From Mycteria americana (taxonomy: Eukaryota > Chordata > Aves > Ciconiiformes > Ciconiidae), in contig NC_134368.1 in NCBI RefSeq assembly GCF_035582795.1, positions 15,544,001 to 15,608,000 of the forward strand: a stretch of DNA of 64,000 nt, written 5' to 3'. The stretch's first letter is position 1. Each line of letters begins with the position of its first letter. Below, one piece after another: positions 62,201 through 64,000 of the stretch. Both the position numbers and the translations under genes were made by a program. The notes beneath the pieces are model-generated. The model made no database searches and was not told where the DNA came from. It saw nothing but the letters and a program-made list of their open reading frames with translations.

Positions 62201-63064
62201 GCTATTCCTCAGGTAACTGGTGTCACCACCTGTAAGCAATTTAATTGAATTCAGGATATTAGTGTTCTTCATTAATGATGTAGTAGAGAAAAGCTGCAAT
62301 GTCAAAAAAGGCATGTAAAAATTGTAATAATCTGTCTTTCAACAAAAGATTTCAAGTGAAAAAGAACAAGACAAGCCACAACAGAAGGAAGAGCGGCAGT
62401 CTGCAGAAACTGGGCAAAATACAATGGCAGAAGAAAATGGAATTACAAATGATAACATTGAGAGGAAAAAGAATAAAAGAGAACGAAAAGAAGAGAGACA
62501 AAAGAACAAAAAGAAGGAGAAAAAAGACTTGAAATTAGAAAACCAGTCAGAAGTAAAAAAGAGTAAAAAGTCCAAAAAAGGAAAGGAGAGCTTGGAGAAT
62601 GAATTTGAAATAAATGGAAATGGCCATCAGAGTGAAACAGAGGAGGAAACAAATGTAAAGAAACGCAAACATAAACATGTAGAAGGTATCCATCCTACAC
62701 CTTATATTCTTGTTTGTTTTCAAGATGCTTTTTCTCAATGCCTTAAAGCTCAATAATCTACTTTAGGAGAATTTTTTTAGTAAGTTACATATACAAATTA
62801 GATTATTCTTTAACACTGCGGTTGCACAGTCCTTTTATGAAGTCTGAACTTCTTAGCAAATATAAACTCGTGTAACAAGAACAGAAACTTTAAGTCACGT
62901 CAGAACTTTTCTTCTAGTTTTATAATTTTTTGTGTATGTTTATCCAATTCCATCTCTAGAGGAACCTCATATCACAACAAAGAGAATGAAAACTGAAAAC
63001 ATTTCAGAAGACATGGAAACAGAAAACACCAATGGCAAGGAAGAAAATGGGGGAACAGAGAAAG
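55300..63064 (+). CDS. LYAR: LYAR, cell growth-regulating nucleolar protein, N-terminal and middle part (C-terminus off window)
   Basis: Six plus-strand exons (122, 115, 108, 84, 337 and 105 bases) join in one frame: 290 residues plus one base. Residues 1-57 or so are the LYAR-type zinc fingers (MVVFTCSACGESVKKAQVEK, then CRNCQCLSCMDCGKDFW), with paired C-X2-C motifs and conserved His. A conserved helical segment follows (MKKPNISPKVRNILEQMRVF, NWMKNSL), then a Lys/Glu-rich nuclear/nucleolar localisation region (KKNKRERKEERQKNKKKEKK). LYAR is a nucleolar factor in rRNA processing, cell growth and transcriptional repression. The conserved C-terminal region after the charged stretch lies beyond 64 kb. 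Proteins of about 380 residues are usual. It is head-to-head with ZBTB49, as in other vertebrates. Confidence 0.95.
55422..56371 (+). other. LYAR: LYAR intron
   Basis: About 950 bases of AT-rich intron; no further feature recognised. Confidence 0.85.
56372..56486 (+). CDS. LYAR: LYAR coding exon (second)
   Basis: 115 bases; acceptor CTGTGTTCAG, donor ATTCAG|GTAAGG. It encodes GDDYKTHVKCVSEDQKYGGK and ends AKQQEWIQ, completing the second zinc-finger unit. Confidence 0.95.
56487..58501 (+). other. LYAR: LYAR intron containing an old LINE
   Basis: About 2 kb; its first half is occupied by the old CR1/L3-type element listed separately. Nothing else was recognised. Confidence 0.85.
56540..57420 (-). 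mobile_element. Old CR1/L3-type LINE fragment, minus strand
   Basis: The plus strand reads as the antisense of the widespread amniote CR1/L3-like consensus. In order: 'ccttttgtttgttttgaatc', 'tccctagttcttgcatac', 'tagacctccttcaagca', 'ccaggctgaaaagtcctat', 'tattcaagatatggatgaac', 'tgactgctgctgatcattg', 'ccaagatcttgtgtc' and 'catgaatttgtgttgaattg'. The order and spacing fit over about 850 bases with heavy divergence. The limits are approximate. Confidence 0.8.
58502..58609 (+). CDS. LYAR: LYAR coding exon (third)
   Basis: 108 bases, 36 codons, phase 0 on both sides; acceptor TTCTTCATTCAG, donor TTTCAG|GTATGT. It encodes KIHEVMKKPNISPKVRNILE and ends RKKVKFQ. Confidence 0.95.
58610..60331 (+). 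other. LYAR: LYAR intron with a long T/C tract
   Basis: About 1.7 kb; dominated by the simple tract at 59128-59451. No exon was recognised. Confidence 0.85.
59128..59451. repeat. (TTTTTTTC)n pyrimidine tract, about 324 bases
   Basis: Almost pure T runs of 6-12 bases are separated by single C residues. The period settles to a near-regular octamer (T7C) in the right half. The reverse strand gives an artefactual Lys/Glu frame (59100-59510). Confidence 0.97.
60332..60415 (+). CDS. LYAR: LYAR coding exon (fourth)
   Basis: 84 bases, 28 codons, phase 0; acceptor TTTTTCCTGCACAG, donor AGAAAC|GTAAGT. It encodes NWMKNSLRITDSTLQDQVWD then IFSEATRN, matching the conserved LYAR helix region. Confidence 0.94.
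60416..62348 (+). other. LYAR: LYAR intron
   Basis: About 1.9 kb of AT-rich intron without a recognised feature. Confidence 0.85.
62349..62685 (+). CDS. LYAR: LYAR coding exon (fifth, Lys/Glu-rich)
   Basis: 337 bases; donor GTAGAAG|GTATCC. The acceptor is taken as CAACAAAAG before ATTTCAAGTG because it keeps phase and yields SEKEQDK, as in the family. It codes for the basic NKRERKEERQKNKKKEKKDL stretch and later KKRKHKHVE, typical nucleolar targeting sequence. Confidence 0.9.
62960..63064 (+). CDS. LYAR: LYAR coding exon (sixth, charged)
   Basis: 105 bases; acceptor TTCCATCTCTAG, donor GAGAAAG|GTATTC. It encodes EPHITTKRMKTENISEDMET and ends NGGTEK. Phase fits the preceding exon. This charged region is poorly conserved, so support rests on splice sites and phase. 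Confidence 0.85.
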
Positions 63065-64000
63065 GTATTCTTAAAGGGGGAGTTTTGATAGTTAAAAACT
63101 ATGCTGCAAAAATCTAGTGCAGAATATAAATACAGTGCTTCTGCAGCAAGCCATGAAATAAATTGTGCCTCAGTATACACATACATATACATATGTATGT
63201 TCAGTAGACATATCTATTCCAGAGTAAGTAGCCTGTGCTACACTCAACACCTGATGCTGAATTACGTCTCTCATTTGTTGCTTCTGCTGCGCTGACAACC
63301 TTTGGCTATGCTTGCTTTCACTGGGCAGTGAGGAATTTGGCATGTTTGTTTCGCCGCAGCAGGTCTCTTCCCTGCTGCCGTGCACATTAGCCAACATAGA
63401 GGAAAAAGGGTAACAGCTCTCTTACATCTCTTTGTATCTCTTATATCCCCATTTTTGCTCAGTGAATCATAAATTGGACTTCAGCTGTGTTTGACCTTAG
63501 TTTATGCTTAGATAAACCTACTTATGCCTATCATCCAACACACTATTACTGTCAGGGAACGTCTGTACTTGAACGTACAGATTGTTTATTTGGAAACTAG
63601 CACTTAATGGCCTCTGAATTGGGTACTGTGTGAAATTCACTACCTGTGCTCTAAGGGTGAGGAGACAGGATCTTCCCAACTATTCCTGTATTATGTAAGC
63701 ATTGCTGCTTAATAGCTGAAGCACAGAAGTTAAGTAAAAGCAATCCTGACCCTAGTCGTTTGAGTAGTATGTTGGTTCTTCATGTTTATCCTATTATAAT
63801 CTTCAGAAACAGCCTACCTGATTTTATGCTTAAGACACCCTGCTGTTGTAGGGTCAGTAAGATAACAATGAACTGTTGTGGCAGCTGAATGGGTTCCAAA
63901 ATTAGGAGATTGAAGGCTGGTGCCTACTAGAGAAGACAACCTGGAAATACCTAATTTTACTAATGATGATGTACACCTAATTATTTTCTAGGTAAATTCA
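63065..64000 (+). other. LYAR: LYAR intron (open at right edge)
   Basis: No segment resembling the conserved C-terminal LYAR block (KFNWKGTIK-type wording) is present, so the remaining exons lie to the right. A moderately GC-rich patch at 63290-63400 could be an unclassified repeat. Confidence 0.7.

Overview
The window reads as a bird (or closely related sauropsid) nuclear chromosome segment. It has AT-rich, intron-dominated sequence with sharp CpG-island promoters. It carries CR1 LINE 3' ends, one of which ends in the ATTCTATGATTCTATGA-type tail, and an older CR1/L3-type element. Three genes are recognisable by spliced conceptual translation, and their order and orientation match the vertebrate NSG1-ZBTB49-LYAR block (human 4p16).

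Layout. Positions 1-14.9 kb hold the 5' part of NSG1 on the minus strand: a CpG-island promoter, coding exons 2 and 3 (residues 1-82), and then a long third intron running off the left edge. Positions 15-35 kb are the NSG1-ZBTB49 interval. Known vertebrate maps put no gene here, but I find an orphan CpG island (26.7-27.0 kb), one CR1 copy, and a set of phase-compatible exon-like segments on the plus strand (15.6-32.0 kb) that may be an undescribed gene. A less certain set lies on the minus strand (19.5 and 24.1 kb). Positions 35.1-54.6 kb hold the whole of ZBTB49 on the minus strand: seven coding exons that join into an exact 765-codon reading frame with an N-terminal BTB domain and seven C2H2 fingers. 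Positions 54.2-55.06 kb are a CpG island acting as a shared divergent promoter. Positions 54.7-64 kb hold LYAR on the plus strand: six coding exons (290 residues plus one base), with its C-terminus beyond the right edge.

Functionally the three genes are not a pathway. NSG1 is a neuronal endosomal trafficking protein, ZBTB49 a BTB zinc-finger transcription factor, and LYAR a nucleolar zinc-finger growth regulator. The tight head-to-head ZBTB49/LYAR arrangement suggests shared promoter control.

The strongest unexplained signals are the candidate plus-strand gene, a perfect 25-bp inverted repeat with a 13-base loop in a ZBTB49 intron, an exact 32-bp duplication carrying two NSG1 splice donors 64 bp apart, and a 324-base T(7-8)C tract in a LYAR intron. 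Most other open frames are short chance frames in introns or GC-rich promoter artefacts.
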